Shown: piece after piece, positions 1 to 9,389 of the stretch
Layout: each line of letters begins with the position of its first letter
How positions within the stretch are numbered: position 1 is the stretch's first letter
Origin: an uncultured Mucilaginibacter sp.
GTDB lineage: Bacteria > Bacteroidota > Bacteroidia > Sphingobacteriales > Sphingobacteriaceae
DNA length: 35,914 nt
Assembly (NCBI GenBank): GCA_903927645.1
Contig: CAIYNX010000150.1
Coordinates: forward strand, 1 to 35,914
Direction: 5' to 3'
Program-made: the position numbers and the translations under genes
The notes under the pieces: generated by a model
The model's database searches: none
Seen by the model: the letters and a program-made list of their open reading frames with translations, nothing else
Told to the model about the DNA's origin: nothing

Positions 1-448
1 ACCACCTTGCCATATGTCCATTACTAAACCATTCTTTATAAAAACCTATGTATTCATCATTACTTACCTCAAAAATAAATTTGGGTTTTCCATCGGGCCA
101 CCATCCTTTATGTATACCTTCCTTATGGTTATTTATATACAGGCGTTCTTCCATCAGTTGTTTGTTGGGATACCATTTACGGGTAATTCCTTCCAATAAA
201 CCATGATAATAACCTACAACAAAGGCAGTATCGCCAGCGGCAAATAGACCAAAAACATGTCCAGTAAATGGTTTCTTATGGTAAAAAACAGTATCCTGAT
301 TTTTAGAAAGCGCCGAATTTATTTCGTTTATGTACTTAGCTGGAATTTTTTTTGGTGTTTTTAAAGCACTATTATCCCTTTCGTACCAAATACAAGAAGT
401 ACTTAACATGAAAAAGATAAAAATGACTTTAAAATTGATTATTTTCAA
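1..448 (-). CDS. MORN-repeat (YwqK-like) lipoprotein, partial, runs off left edge
   Basis: Minus-strand open frame from a TTG at 448: (M)KIINFKVIFIFFMLSTSCIWYERD...GITRKWYPNKQLMEERLYINNHKEGIHKGWWPDGKPKFIFEVSNDEYIGFYKEWFSNGHMARW. Lipobox LSTSC and MORN_2-like G.hkgWwpdGk repeats. An in-frame ATG at 409 would remove the signal peptide. Not in the ORF track. Confidence 0.75.
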   Translation of the reverse strand, partial: MKIINFKVIFIFFMLSTSCIWYERDNSALKTPKKIPAKYINEINSALSKNQDTVFYHKKPFTGHVFGLFAAGDTAFVVGYYHGLLEGITRKWYPNKQLMEERLYINNHKEGIHKGWWPDGKPKFIFEVSNDEYIGFYKEWFSNGHMARW

Positions 449-455
449 ATTGTAA

Positions 456-1226
456 TTAATTTGATATAGTACCGGCTGTACCGTAAAATCCTGACCCATT
501 TAAGTAAGGTGCCTCTTGGGTAAAGTGATAATGATAGATCCCGTTCGGGTAATCGGCGGTAACACTTGTATGGCCATGATAGGTATCTAAATCGCTATCT
601 GTTAAAGTTTTGCCGTTTTCTTGCGGTCCATAAACCGGGAAGCCATCCAATAGAAAACCTAACAATGCCGAACTGGTAAATTTTGTTTGGGTAAGATATT
701 TAGGTTCTACATGGTAATGATATACACCACTATTTTGAGGGTGGCCCCAATATTGGTCAAATCCGGCTACCTCATTGGTAAGCGGACTACCACCCGCTGC
801 ATATTGATTAAAAAATACAACACCATTTAAGGCAATGCCTATAGGCCCAAGAGGTGTGGCAGCATGGCTTGTAGCAACCGTTGGGTTTAAAGGTATTTTT
901 ATGGTTATGCTTTGTGATGATATTGAATTACCGTTGTTTGCAAAAGTATTTCCATTGTAAGTAGTACCAGAAAATGCTTCGTACAGGGAGTTTGAGGTGG
1001 GATAGTAAACACTTTTATGGTCGGGTAAATTAGTAGTTTTAATGGTAATATAAGTTCCATCGGATGTTATGCTGGATGCGCCATAAATTTTTTTGTAAAC
1101 ATCGGGTACGGTAGAAGAACTACTTGCGGTTGTAGTAGTATCCGATTTTTTACAGGCAAATAAAGCCTCAGCAAGAAATATAATTAAACCAATTTTAGCA
1201 AGGTATTTAAATGTTATGTTTTTCAT
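456..1226 (-). CDS. YHYH-domain lipoprotein
   Basis: ORF 456..1265; internal Met at 1226 gives MKNITFKYLAKIGLIIFLAEALFACKK with a lipobox. Two YHYH motifs (GVYHYHVEPKYL, GIYHYHFTQEAPYL) plus LLGFLLDGFPVYGP, typical of the YHYH domain. Confidence 0.88.
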   Translation of the reverse strand: MKNITFKYLAKIGLIIFLAEALFACKKSDTTTTASSSSTVPDVYKKIYGASSITSDGTYITIKTTNLPDHKSVYYPTSNSLYEAFSGTTYNGNTFANNGNSISSQSITIKIPLNPTVATSHAATPLGPIGIALNGVVFFNQYAAGGSPLTNEVAGFDQYWGHPQNSGVYHYHVEPKYLTQTKFTSSALLGFLLDGFPVYGPQENGKTLTDSDLDTYHGHTSVTADYPNGIYHYHFTQEAPYLNGSGFYGTAGTISN

Positions 1227-1264
1227 ATTTAAGGTTTTATTGTTTTTAAAATTTATATGTTTCA

Positions 1265-1849
1265 TTAATTGTTTGGCGGCAGTGGCCCTTGCGGCCGGTC
1301 TGCTGGTTGTTGTCCTCCGTCATTTGGTCGGCCACCGTTTGGTCGGTCGTTGTTAGGTGGGGGCGGAGGCATATCGCCATTACCCGGTCCATTAGGTGGC
1401 CCTTGTCTGTTAAGCATTTGTAAAACCTGATTTATAATGCCATCCAGCTTTTTCTGTTGTTGAGGCGTTAATATCAACCTTAAGTCATGAAAATGGTTAA
1501 AGGTAGTTTTATTAATTAAAGCATAATTTTCACCAATTTTATTTAATAATGAATCGATGGTTTTCTGTTTGGTATAACCATTTCCAATATTTTTAAACAA
1601 ACTGTCTTTTAGCAGGTTTATTTTTTCGTTCAAATCTTCCACAGTTTGGTGATGGGCTCTTCGCAAAACTTCGAATTTTTCAATTTGGGTTTGCGACATA
1701 TTGAGCTGTTGTATTAGAAACTCTTGAGTTGGCGCATGCCTCTTATCAAATAAACTTGGTTTTCCATGTCGCCAAACTAAAACCAATACAATGCTGTTAA
1801 TGCAAACAAGTATTATTACAATAATGGTCCAGATGGTATTTTTTTTCAT
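1265..1849 (-). CDS. Spy/CpxP/CnrX-like periplasmic (heavy-metal sensor type) protein with low-complexity Pro/Gly/Asn C-terminal tail
   Basis: N-terminal TM anchor, helical LNMSQTQIEKFEVLRRAHHQ and LTPQQQKKLDGII motifs typical of the LTxxQ family, tail PPNGPGNGDMPPPPPNNDRPNGG... Confidence 0.7.
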   Translation of the reverse strand: MKKNTIWTIIVIILVCINSIVLVLVWRHGKPSLFDKRHAPTQEFLIQQLNMSQTQIEKFEVLRRAHHQTVEDLNEKINLLKDSLFKNIGNGYTKQKTIDSLLNKIGENYALINKTTFNHFHDLRLILTPQQQKKLDGIINQVLQMLNRQGPPNGPGNGDMPPPPPNNDRPNGGRPNDGGQQPADRPQGPLPPNN

Positions 1850-1860
1850 TGTAATATTTA

Positions 1861-2178
1861 TTAATAGTTATTTTGAATGCCTTGTAAATTGTAATCCTCC
1901 GAAAAGATGTTTAAATCATTGGTTTTAATGGATTTATTTGAAGTATTTGTTCCCAGTAAATAATTGTATGAGATAATATTGATAGCAATAAAAAATACGA
2001 GCATTGCAGCCAGCCTATACAATGGCCAAATAATTGGCTTTTCAATTTGCCCATCCAAGTCATCAATGCGATTTTTAATTCGTGTATACAGAAATTCATT
2101 CACATCAACTGATTGAATGTTATCAATGCTTTTTAATGCTTCATCAGCTTGTTTTTCTGCTTCCTTTAAATTCTTCAT
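1861..2178 (-). CDS. Small single-TM protein, putative anti-sigma factor
   Basis: 105 aa, start overlaps the sigma factor stop (ATGA, 2175-2178); N-terminal cytoplasmic segment, one TM (LYRLAAMLVFFIAINIISYNYLL). No HxxxCxxC zinc motif. Assigned by position and topology. Confidence 0.6.
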   Translation of the reverse strand: MKNLKEAEKQADEALKSIDNIQSVDVNEFLYTRIKNRIDDLDGQIEKPIIWPLYRLAAMLVFFIAINIISYNYLLGTNTSNKSIKTNDLNIFSEDYNLQGIQNNY

Positions 2179-2741
2179 GATGCATAATATTTTGTTAAAC
2201 TTTTTCTCAAATTCAATTTTGCTCTTGTTAATAACGACTCTATAGCTCCTTCATTTAATTGCATGATCTCGGCAATTTTTTGTTGGCTGCAATGTTCAAC
2301 CTTTTGTAATAAAAAAGCCGTTTTTTGCTTGTCGGGCAATTCATCAATCGCTTTAAATAGTAGGGCCGCTTTTTCTTTGTTTTCCATTAATACCCCCGGA
2401 TGGTCAAAGTTTACAGGTTGATAAATTACCTCGTTTTCGCTGTTAAATAATGATAGCAAGGTTGCAAACCTTTTTTTTCTTTTAGCTTTACGTAAATAAT
2501 CGAGTGATTGATTAACGCTTATCCGATAAATCCAAGTGCTTAATTTTGCTTCACCTTTAAACCCACCAATAGTTTCATAAATTTTTAAAAAAACATCCTG
2601 CGTTACTTCTTCAGCATTTTCAACATCACGCAAAAACCCCAATACGGTATTGAACACACTTTTTTTATAGGTGTTTACCAATTGCTCGAAAGCTTTCATA
2701 TTGCCTCCTGTAACCGCATTAACTAATTCTTGGTCACTCAA
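2175..2741 (-). CDS. ECF-type RNA polymerase sigma-70 factor
   Basis: Region 2 AEEVTQDVFLKIYETIGGFKGEAKLSTWIYRISVNQSLDYLRKAKRKKR and region 4 ELPDKQKTAFLLQKVEHCSQQKIAEIMQLNEGAIESLLTRAKLNLRKSL. Confidence 0.93.
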   Translation of the reverse strand: MSDQELVNAVTGGNMKAFEQLVNTYKKSVFNTVLGFLRDVENAEEVTQDVFLKIYETIGGFKGEAKLSTWIYRISVNQSLDYLRKAKRKKRFATLLSLFNSENEVIYQPVNFDHPGVLMENKEKAALLFKAIDELPDKQKTAFLLQKVEHCSQQKIAEIMQLNEGAIESLLTRAKLNLRKSLTKYYAS

Positions 2742-2860
2742 AAGTTTGCCTGATTTTAAATTATTGGACGCCGATATTTATTATTTCCTTCGAAAAATAA
2801 TAAAATAATCCTGCTATTGAATTTTGAAGGGTATTTATTGAAAGGGTATAAATTAATTTT

Positions 2861-3916
2861 TTAAGAAACTTGCTCTTTGATGGCTAACTGACCACAAGCT
2901 GCGTCAATATCCTTACCCCGACTTCGGCGTAAATTTGTATTAATATCATGACTACGCAAATATTCGGCAAAAGCCTCTACCTTATCCTCTCCTGCATTGA
3001 TATAGCTGGCAAATGAAATTGGGTTATATTCAATAATATTTACTTTACAGGGTATATGCTTACAGAATCTGGCCAATTCAACCGCATCTTGTAAGCTATC
3101 ATTTACACCATCAAATATGATGTATTCATAAGTAACCAGATTCTTTGTTTTGGCATAATAATACTTCAATGCCTCGGCAAGTGCCTTTAATGAATTTTGT
3201 TCATTAATTGGCATGATGGTATTTCGTTTCTCATCATTGGCAGCATGTAATGATAAGGCTAGATTAAATTTTACTTCATCATCACCAAGTTTTTTTATCA
3301 TTTTAGCAATGCCTGCTGTTGAAACGGTAATTCTTTTGGCGGCCATATTTAAACCTTCTTCGGAGGTTATTTTATCAATGGATTCCATTACATTTTTATA
3401 GTTGAGCAAAGGCTCGCCCATACCCATATAAACAATGTTTGATAATGGGATACCATAATTTTCTTTGGCTTGTTTATCAATTAAAACAACTTGATCATAA
3501 ATTTCATCCGGATTTAAATTGCGCTTACGTTCCATGTATCCGGTTGCGCAAAATTTACAAGTTAGGCTACAGCCTACTTGCGATGAAACACAAGCTGTCA
3601 TCCTACCCGGCGTTGGAATCAATACCCCTTCTATCAAGTGCTTATCATGAAGGATAAAGGAATTTTTTATAGTTTTGTCTGAACTAAATTGCGAATGGTG
3701 AATTTTAACATTATTAATCACAAAGTTTTCATCCAGCTTTTTTCTTAGTTCTTTTGATAAGTTACTCATATCTTCAAAACTAATACATGCTTTTTTCCAA
3801 AGCCATTCATAAACTTGCGAGGCTCTAAAGCCTTTTTCTCCCATAGCTTTAAAACTTTCCTGTAATGCAGGCAAGTCAAGACTACGGATATCAATTTTAT
3901 TATTTAGTGTTAACAC
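2861..3916 (-). CDS. rlmN: 23S rRNA (adenine2503-C2)-methyltransferase, radical SAM
   Basis: Radical SAM motif CSLTCKFCATG, YMGMGEPLLNY, LALSLHAAND, C-terminal RRSRGKDIDAACGQL. Confidence 0.96.
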   Translation of the reverse strand: MLTLNNKIDIRSLDLPALQESFKAMGEKGFRASQVYEWLWKKACISFEDMSNLSKELRKKLDENFVINNVKIHHSQFSSDKTIKNSFILHDKHLIEGVLIPTPGRMTACVSSQVGCSLTCKFCATGYMERKRNLNPDEIYDQVVLIDKQAKENYGIPLSNIVYMGMGEPLLNYKNVMESIDKITSEEGLNMAAKRITVSTAGIAKMIKKLGDDEVKFNLALSLHAANDEKRNTIMPINEQNSLKALAEALKYYYAKTKNLVTYEYIIFDGVNDSLQDAVELARFCKHIPCKVNIIEYNPISFASYINAGEDKVEAFAEYLRSHDINTNLRRSRGKDIDAACGQLAIKEQVS

Positions 3917-4056
3917 CTTGCAAAAGTACTAATTAAAAAAATATTTTTTATTCATGTAACCTTTTGATATAAAAAACAGTATTAGCGCCAATAATTAACA
4001 AACAGGATAAAAACTGTTTTTTAAAATACTTTTATTTTTTTATAATTTATTTGTAC

Positions 4057-5232
4057 ATGAAAAGTTTTCAAGCCGATTATGTTTTTCCTGTTAGTTCTGG
4101 TCCAATAAGAAATGGTATTGTTACTGTTGATGATACGGGAAAGATACTTTCAGTATCTGAACCTTATGCAACAGCGGAACAATTATCAATTCAGGTTAAA
4201 AAACTGAGTGGAATTATTTGTCCCGGTTTTATAAACACACATTGCCATTTAGAGCTTTCGCACCTTAAAGGAAAAATTGAAATGGGTAAAGGTTTAGTTA
4301 ATTTTATAAAGGATGTACAACAATTTAGAGGTTCGGATAAAAATGAGATACTTGATTCCGCACTTATAGCCGACGCAGAAATGTATAAAAATGGCATTGT
4401 AGCAGTTGGTGATATCTCTAATACTAATTTAACTATTCCTGTTAAAAAAAGTAGTAAATTATATTACCACACTTTTATAGAAGCCTTTGGTTTTGTACCC
4501 AATCAGGCCGAGGAAGTTTTCAAAAAATCTTTAAGTTTGCTAGAAGATTTTAAACCAATGGCGTGCTCAATTACACCTCACGCGCCATATTCGGTTTCAA
4601 AAGATTTATTTAAGCTTATTAAAAACCTGAGTAAATTTGGTAATAATTTATTGAGTATTCATAATCAGGAAAGCGCCGACGAAAATAAGTTCTTTAGATA
4701 TAAAACCGGATCATTGGTTGAATTATATCAACATTTTGGCATAAACATTGACTTTTTCAAACCACAAGCTCGAAATTCTTTACAAACTATTGTGCCTCTG
4801 CTTACCAATAACCAAAGGATTTTATTTGTTCATAATACCTTTACAAATTTAAAGGACTTGTATTTTGTAAAGCGATTTGATAGAAACATCAGTTTTTGTT
4901 TTTGTCCAAATGCCAACTTGTATATTGAAAACTGTATTCCTAAAATAAACCTATTTTTAAATCAAGGGTTTAATCTTACCCTTGGTACAGACAGTTTAGC
5001 CTCAAACCACGGCTTGTCTATATTGGATGAAATGAAGGTAATTCAAAATAAACTACCAGATATTAATGTCGAAACATTGATTGAATGGGCTACATTGGGA
5101 GGTGCTAAATTTCTGGGAATTGACCACGAAAAGGGTAGCTTAGAGCCTGGTAAATCTCCGGGTTTGAACTTAATTTCAGGTCTTAATGAATGGTCATTTA
5201 CAACCGAAACTACAGTTACACCTTTAATTTAA
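4057..5232 (+). CDS. Amidohydrolase-family protein (cytosine/aminofutalosine deaminase-like)
   Basis: ORF 4051..5232 with alternative Met at 4057. Metal motif GFINTHCHLELSH, ITPHAPYSVS, LSIHNQES, LTLGTDSLASN, GSLEPGKSPGLNLI. Confidence 0.85.
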   Translation: MKSFQADYVFPVSSGPIRNGIVTVDDTGKILSVSEPYATAEQLSIQVKKLSGIICPGFINTHCHLELSHLKGKIEMGKGLVNFIKDVQQFRGSDKNEILDSALIADAEMYKNGIVAVGDISNTNLTIPVKKSSKLYYHTFIEAFGFVPNQAEEVFKKSLSLLEDFKPMACSITPHAPYSVSKDLFKLIKNLSKFGNNLLSIHNQESADENKFFRYKTGSLVELYQHFGINIDFFKPQARNSLQTIVPLLTNNQRILFVHNTFTNLKDLYFVKRFDRNISFCFCPNANLYIENCIPKINLFLNQGFNLTLGTDSLASNHGLSILDEMKVIQNKLPDINVETLIEWATLGGAKFLGIDHEKGSLEPGKSPGLNLISGLNEWSFTTETTVTPLI

Positions 5233-5299
5233 ATACATTAGTTTTAGTAAAACTTATAAGGGTGAATAAATAGTTATTTGTAATTTTTACTTTTACAGA

Positions 5300-5581
5300 A
5301 TGATTAAACACCTCGATATCATTGTAACAGGCAAAGTGCAGGGAATAGGTTTCAGGTTCTCAACCAAAGCTGTTGCCGATCAATTGGGGGTAAAAGGTTT
5401 TATTAAAAATGAACCCAATGGCAATGTTTTTATTGCTGCCGAGGCCGATGATATTTCGATGGAAATGTTTTTAGATTGGTGTAATGAAGGCCCAGAAGGT
5501 GCTCAAGTCAATTCAGTTGAAACAACTACCGCAGAATTAAAAAACTATCGTAATTTTGAACTTGTAAAAAAGGGATTTTAA
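5300..5581 (+). CDS. Acylphosphatase
   Basis: 93 aa; GKVQGIGFRFSTKAVADQLGVKGFIKNEPNGNVFIAAE with catalytic Arg and Asn positions. Confidence 0.93.
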   Translation: MIKHLDIIVTGKVQGIGFRFSTKAVADQLGVKGFIKNEPNGNVFIAAEADDISMEMFLDWCNEGPEGAQVNSVETTTAELKNYRNFELVKKGF

Positions 5582-5611
5582 TACCGATGGTTCACCTTTA
5601 ATTTTTCTTCA

Positions 5612-7096
5612 TTGTCAACTGCTAAAAAATTTGCTGGTCAAACGGCTATTTATGGGGTAAGTACCATAGCCCAAAGGTTATTGAGTTCATTGCTCACGCC
5701 ATTATATACCTCGGTACATCTTCCTGCAGTATATAGTATTTTCTCCACCATGTTTGCTTACGCCTCTTTATTGCAAGCAGTGCTCTCGTTTGGTATGGAG
5801 ACCACCTTTTTTAGGTATTTAATTAAATATGTTGATAATAAAAAGCAAGTTTATAATAATGGTTTTTGGGCTGTTTTTATGATAAGCATGTTGTTTTTAT
5901 CAATCACGCTACCATTTACAAATGCCATTGCCGGGTTTATAAAAATTGGCAAACATACCTCACTACAAGAAATTAGCCTCTATATAAAATATTTTGCAGG
6001 TATTTTAGTGCTTGATGCTTGGTGCGTTATCCCCTTTGCCAAATTGCGTGCCGATGGTCGCCCGGTAAAGTATGGTCTAATTAAGCTCATTAACATTACC
6101 ATCACCGTAATATTGAATTTAATTTTCATTTTCGGTATTCCTTGTATTATTAAGCATCATTTTTTAGGTGCTATTTGGTTAAAACATTGGTACGTAAACG
6201 GATGGATAGTTTATGTTTTTCTATCAAACCTAATTGCAAGTTTTTTCACTCTATTACTTTTATTGCCCGAACTAATAAATTTACGACCTGTATTTGATGG
6301 TAAAATGTTTAAAGAGATGCTGGTTTACAGTTTTCCGGTACTCATAGCTAACTTATCATATATCATTAATGAAAATGGCGATAAAATATTACTAGGTAAA
6401 CTCCTTAAAACCAACATCGAACATGATTTGGGTGTATATGCTGGCTGTGCCAGGATATCGATATTCTTAAGTATCTTTATTCAAGCCTTTAGGTTGGGAG
6501 CTGAGCCTTTTTTCTTTAGTCATGCTAAAAACAAGAATTCAGGACAAACCTACGCGCGCATTATGGATTATTTTGTAATTACCGTTTGTGTAATTTTTGT
6601 GGCGGTAATTGCCAATATTCAAATTCTAAAGTATTATGTTCATGACCCTTCCTATTGGGTAGGGCTTAATGTGGTACCACCCTTGCTTTTTGGTTATGTT
6701 AGTTTAGGTATTTACATGAACCTATCAATTTGGTACAAACTATCCGACCAAACAAAATATGGCTTGTATATCTCAGGTATTGGCGCATTTTTAACAATCG
6801 TTTTAAATGTAATCTTTATCCCGAAATATAGTTATATGGCTTCGGCATGGGTATCGTTAATTGCTTATACCACTATGATGGTGCTTTCCTATGTTTGGGG
6901 ACAAAGAAATTATCCCATTCCTTATAATATTAAAAAGAACCTTTCCTATATTATTTCATCAATAGTAATTGTTTTTTTATCTTTCACCATATTTAAGCGT
7001 AATATTTTTGCCGGTAATATATTATTGATTTTATTTATGGCTGCAGTTTTATTTTTTGAGGGCAAGAATTTAAAGAACCTATTTTTTAAACAATGA
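5612..7096 (+). CDS. Polytopic membrane protein, oligosaccharide flippase / polysaccharide biosynthesis family
   Basis: About 12-14 hydrophobic segments, N-terminal [32 protein letters not shown] start; overlaps dut by ATGA. Confidence 0.85.
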   Translation: MSTAKKFAGQTAIYGVSTIAQRLLSSLLTPLYTSVHLPAVYSIFSTMFAYASLLQAVLSFGMETTFFRYLIKYVDNKKQVYNNGFWAVFMISMLFLSITLPFTNAIAGFIKIGKHTSLQEISLYIKYFAGILVLDAWCVIPFAKLRADGRPVKYGLIKLINITITVILNLIFIFGIPCIIKHHFLGAIWLKHWYVNGWIVYVFLSNLIASFFTLLLLLPELINLRPVFDGKMFKEMLVYSFPVLIANLSYIINENGDKILLGKLLKTNIEHDLGVYAGCARISIFLSIFIQAFRLGAEPFFFSHAKNKNSGQTYARIMDYFVITVCVIFVAVIANIQILKYYVHDPSYWVGLNVVPPLLFGYVSLGIYMNLSIWYKLSDQTKYGLYISGIGAFLTIVLNVIFIPKYSYMASAWVSLIAYTTMMVLSYVWGQRNYPIPYNIKKNLSYIISSIVIVFLSFTIFKRNIFAGNILLILFMAAVLFFEGKNLKNLFFKQ

Positions 7097-7527
7097 ATAT
7101 TAAAATAATAAATAAATCAAAAAACGGTTTGCCCGCTTACGAAACTGAACATGCAGCGGGAATGGACCTACGCGCCGACGTAGAAGAAGTAGTTTATTTA
7201 AAACCGATGGAGCGTAAGCTAATTGCTACTGGTTTACACATTGAGCTGCCGATTGGTTATGAAGCCCAAATTCGTCCACGCAGTGGGTTGGCATTCAAAT
7301 TTGGAATTGGTATAGTTAATTCTCCGGGAACTATTGATGCGGATTACAGAGGTGAAATTAAAGTGTTGCTTATCAATTTTTCGGACCAGATTTTTGAAAT
7401 AAAAGCCGGTGATCGTATCGCACAAATGATTATTGCTAAACATGAAAAAGCCACATGGGTACAAGTAGAAACATTAAATGAAACAACAAGAGGGGAAGGT
7501 GGTTATGGACATACAGGCACCAAATAA
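7093..7527 (+). CDS. dut: dUTP diphosphatase
   Basis: dUTPase motifs: [51 protein letters not shown]. Confidence 0.97.
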   Translation: MNIKIINKSKNGLPAYETEHAAGMDLRADVEEVVYLKPMERKLIATGLHIELPIGYEAQIRPRSGLAFKFGIGIVNSPGTIDADYRGEIKVLLINFSDQIFEIKAGDRIAQMIIAKHEKATWVQVETLNETTRGEGGYGHTGTK

Positions 7528-7595
7528 TTAACAGCAATTAAAATGCATTATAAATTAATGAGTTTAATTTTTATTGTGTAATTACAAAAGGTTAA

Positions 7596-9389
7596 ATGAA
7601 ATATATGAATGCTAAAACTTACATTTTTACCGGTACCAGAAGTGGAAATTTTCTGAACAGGATAATTATGTATGTAGTTTTTATAGCCTTTTTTCATGTT
7701 CCAATTGTTACTTATTCACAAAATAATGCTACTGGAAAACCTGAAACTTCCAACAAACCACTTACTTATACTGATACACTAATTATAAATCAATTATTTT
7801 TTCAGGGGTTGAAAGAGAAGGTGACAGATAATTTGCCCAAAGCCGCTGAAACTTTTAAACGGGTTATTCAAATTGACCCCAATAATGATGCCTCTATTTA
7901 TGAACTAGCCAACATAAAGAAAAGATTAAATAATTACACTGAAGCGCAAAGTTTGTTAGAAAAAGATGTAATTATAAACCCTGAAAATGAATGGTATTGG
8001 CTTGCTTTGGCAAATTGTTATGAAAATGGCAATGATTTTGTAAAACTGGAAAAGGTTTTTGGCGAATTAATAAGGTTAAACCCCGATAAACCTGAATATT
8101 ATTTAAATAAAGCAAATGCATATTTTTTTGATGGAAAATATCAGGAGGCTTTAGATGTTTATGCACAACTGGAACAACTAACAGGTATTACAGAAGATTT
8201 GCTAATAAGTCGCCAAAAAATTTATTTAAGGCAGGGTAAAATAGATTTGGCTGCCAAACAATTGGAAGATAGAATAGCTGAAAACCCTCATCAACCCAAA
8301 TATTATTTATTTCTTTTTGAAATCTATAAAACGAATAATTCGATCGACAATGCCATCAAAACATTGCAAAATGGTATAAAATCAAACCCAGGCAGTGGTT
8401 TATTACACCTTGAATTGGCCGAGATTTATAGAAACAGAAAAGAAGAAAATAATAGCTATAATGAATTACTATTAGCTTTTGCCGACCCTGAAATTGAGCT
8501 TGACCAAAAAGTGGGCATCATTGCCGGATATTTACCAAAACAACCTGATGTTGTTAATAAGTCAAATGCACTTCAACTATCCAAAATTTTGGTTGATGTT
8601 CACCCTAACGAGGCTAAAGCATATGAGGTTTATGGTAATATGTTATTGCAAAATGGGAAAGTTACCGAGGCCAAGACAATGTACCGAAAATCATATTCGC
8701 TCAATAATCAGGTTTATGAAGTGCAAGAACAACTTGTTAGGATTGAACTTAGTGAAAATAATTTTGACGCCTCCATTACAGACGGTGAAAACTCTTTATC
8801 ATTTTTTCCAAATCAAGCATGGATGAATTATTTAGTAGGTGTAGCTTGGCTACAAAAAAATAATTATAATAAAGCATTGCAATATCTTCAAAATGCCACC
8901 GCTTTAAGTGCGGATGATAAGGAGTTACTATCACAAAGTTATTCGGCCTTAGGCGATTGCTATAATAGCTTAAAAGACAATAGAAATTCTGATCTTTCAT
9001 ATGAAAAATCACTTTCATACAATCCCGACAATGGATATACGTTAAATAACTATGCGTATTATTTATCGCAAAGAGGAGTAATGCTTGACAAAGCAGCGCG
9101 TTTATCAAAACATGCCAATGATTTGCAACCCGATATTGCCTCATTTCAAGATACATACGCTTGGATACTTTTTAAGAAAAAAGAATATTCTGATGCTAAA
9201 ATTTGGCTTGAAAAGGCATTAAACAATAATAAAAATAAAAGCAATGTTTTAGTTGAACATTACGGTGATGTTATGTATTATTTAGGTGATACGGAAAAAG
9301 CAGTTGAAAGTTGGAAAAAGGCGAAAATTTCAGGCAATAACTCACCGGTTTTAGAAAAAAAAATAAATGAAAGAAGGTATATTGAATAA
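7596..9389 (+). CDS. TPR-repeat protein with N-terminal signal
   Basis: Repeated TPR-like helices (EWYWLALANCYENGNDFVKLEKVFGELIRLNPDKPEYYLNKANAYF...); C-terminal NNYAYYLSQRGVMLDKAARLSKHA. Confidence 0.88.
   Translation: MKYMNAKTYIFTGTRSGNFLNRIIMYVVFIAFFHVPIVTYSQNNATGKPETSNKPLTYTDTLIINQLFFQGLKEKVTDNLPKAAETFKRVIQIDPNNDASIYELANIKKRLNNYTEAQSLLEKDVIINPENEWYWLALANCYENGNDFVKLEKVFGELIRLNPDKPEYYLNKANAYFFDGKYQEALDVYAQLEQLTGITEDLLISRQKIYLRQGKIDLAAKQLEDRIAENPHQPKYYLFLFEIYKTNNSIDNAIKTLQNGIKSNPGSGLLHLELAEIYRNRKEENNSYNELLLAFADPEIELDQKVGIIAGYLPKQPDVVNKSNALQLSKILVDVHPNEAKAYEVYGNMLLQNGKVTEAKTMYRKSYSLNNQVYEVQEQLVRIELSENNFDASITDGENSLSFFPNQAWMNYLVGVAWLQKNNYNKALQYLQNATALSADDKELLSQSYSALGDCYNSLKDNRNSDLSYEKSLSYNPDNGYTLNNYAYYLSQRGVMLDKAARLSKHANDLQPDIASFQDTYAWILFKKKEYSDAKIWLEKALNNNKNKSNVLVEHYGDVMYYLGDTEKAVESWKKAKISGNNSPVLEKKINERRYIE

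Noticed and set aside
14-199. Plus-strand 61-aa ORF
   Set aside because: Antisense to the MORN-repeat lipoprotein frame, which has a lipobox and repeat structure; no independent support.
3921-3928. CAAAAGTA as a minus-strand -7 element (TACTTTTG) for rlmN
   Set aside because: Matches TAnnTTTG but lies only 5 nt before the rlmN ATG and lacks a -33 TTTG; would require leaderless initiation.
8479-9156. ORFs of 115 aa (+) and 126 aa (-) within the TPR gene
   Set aside because: Out-of-frame/antisense shadows of a long coherent TPR reading frame.
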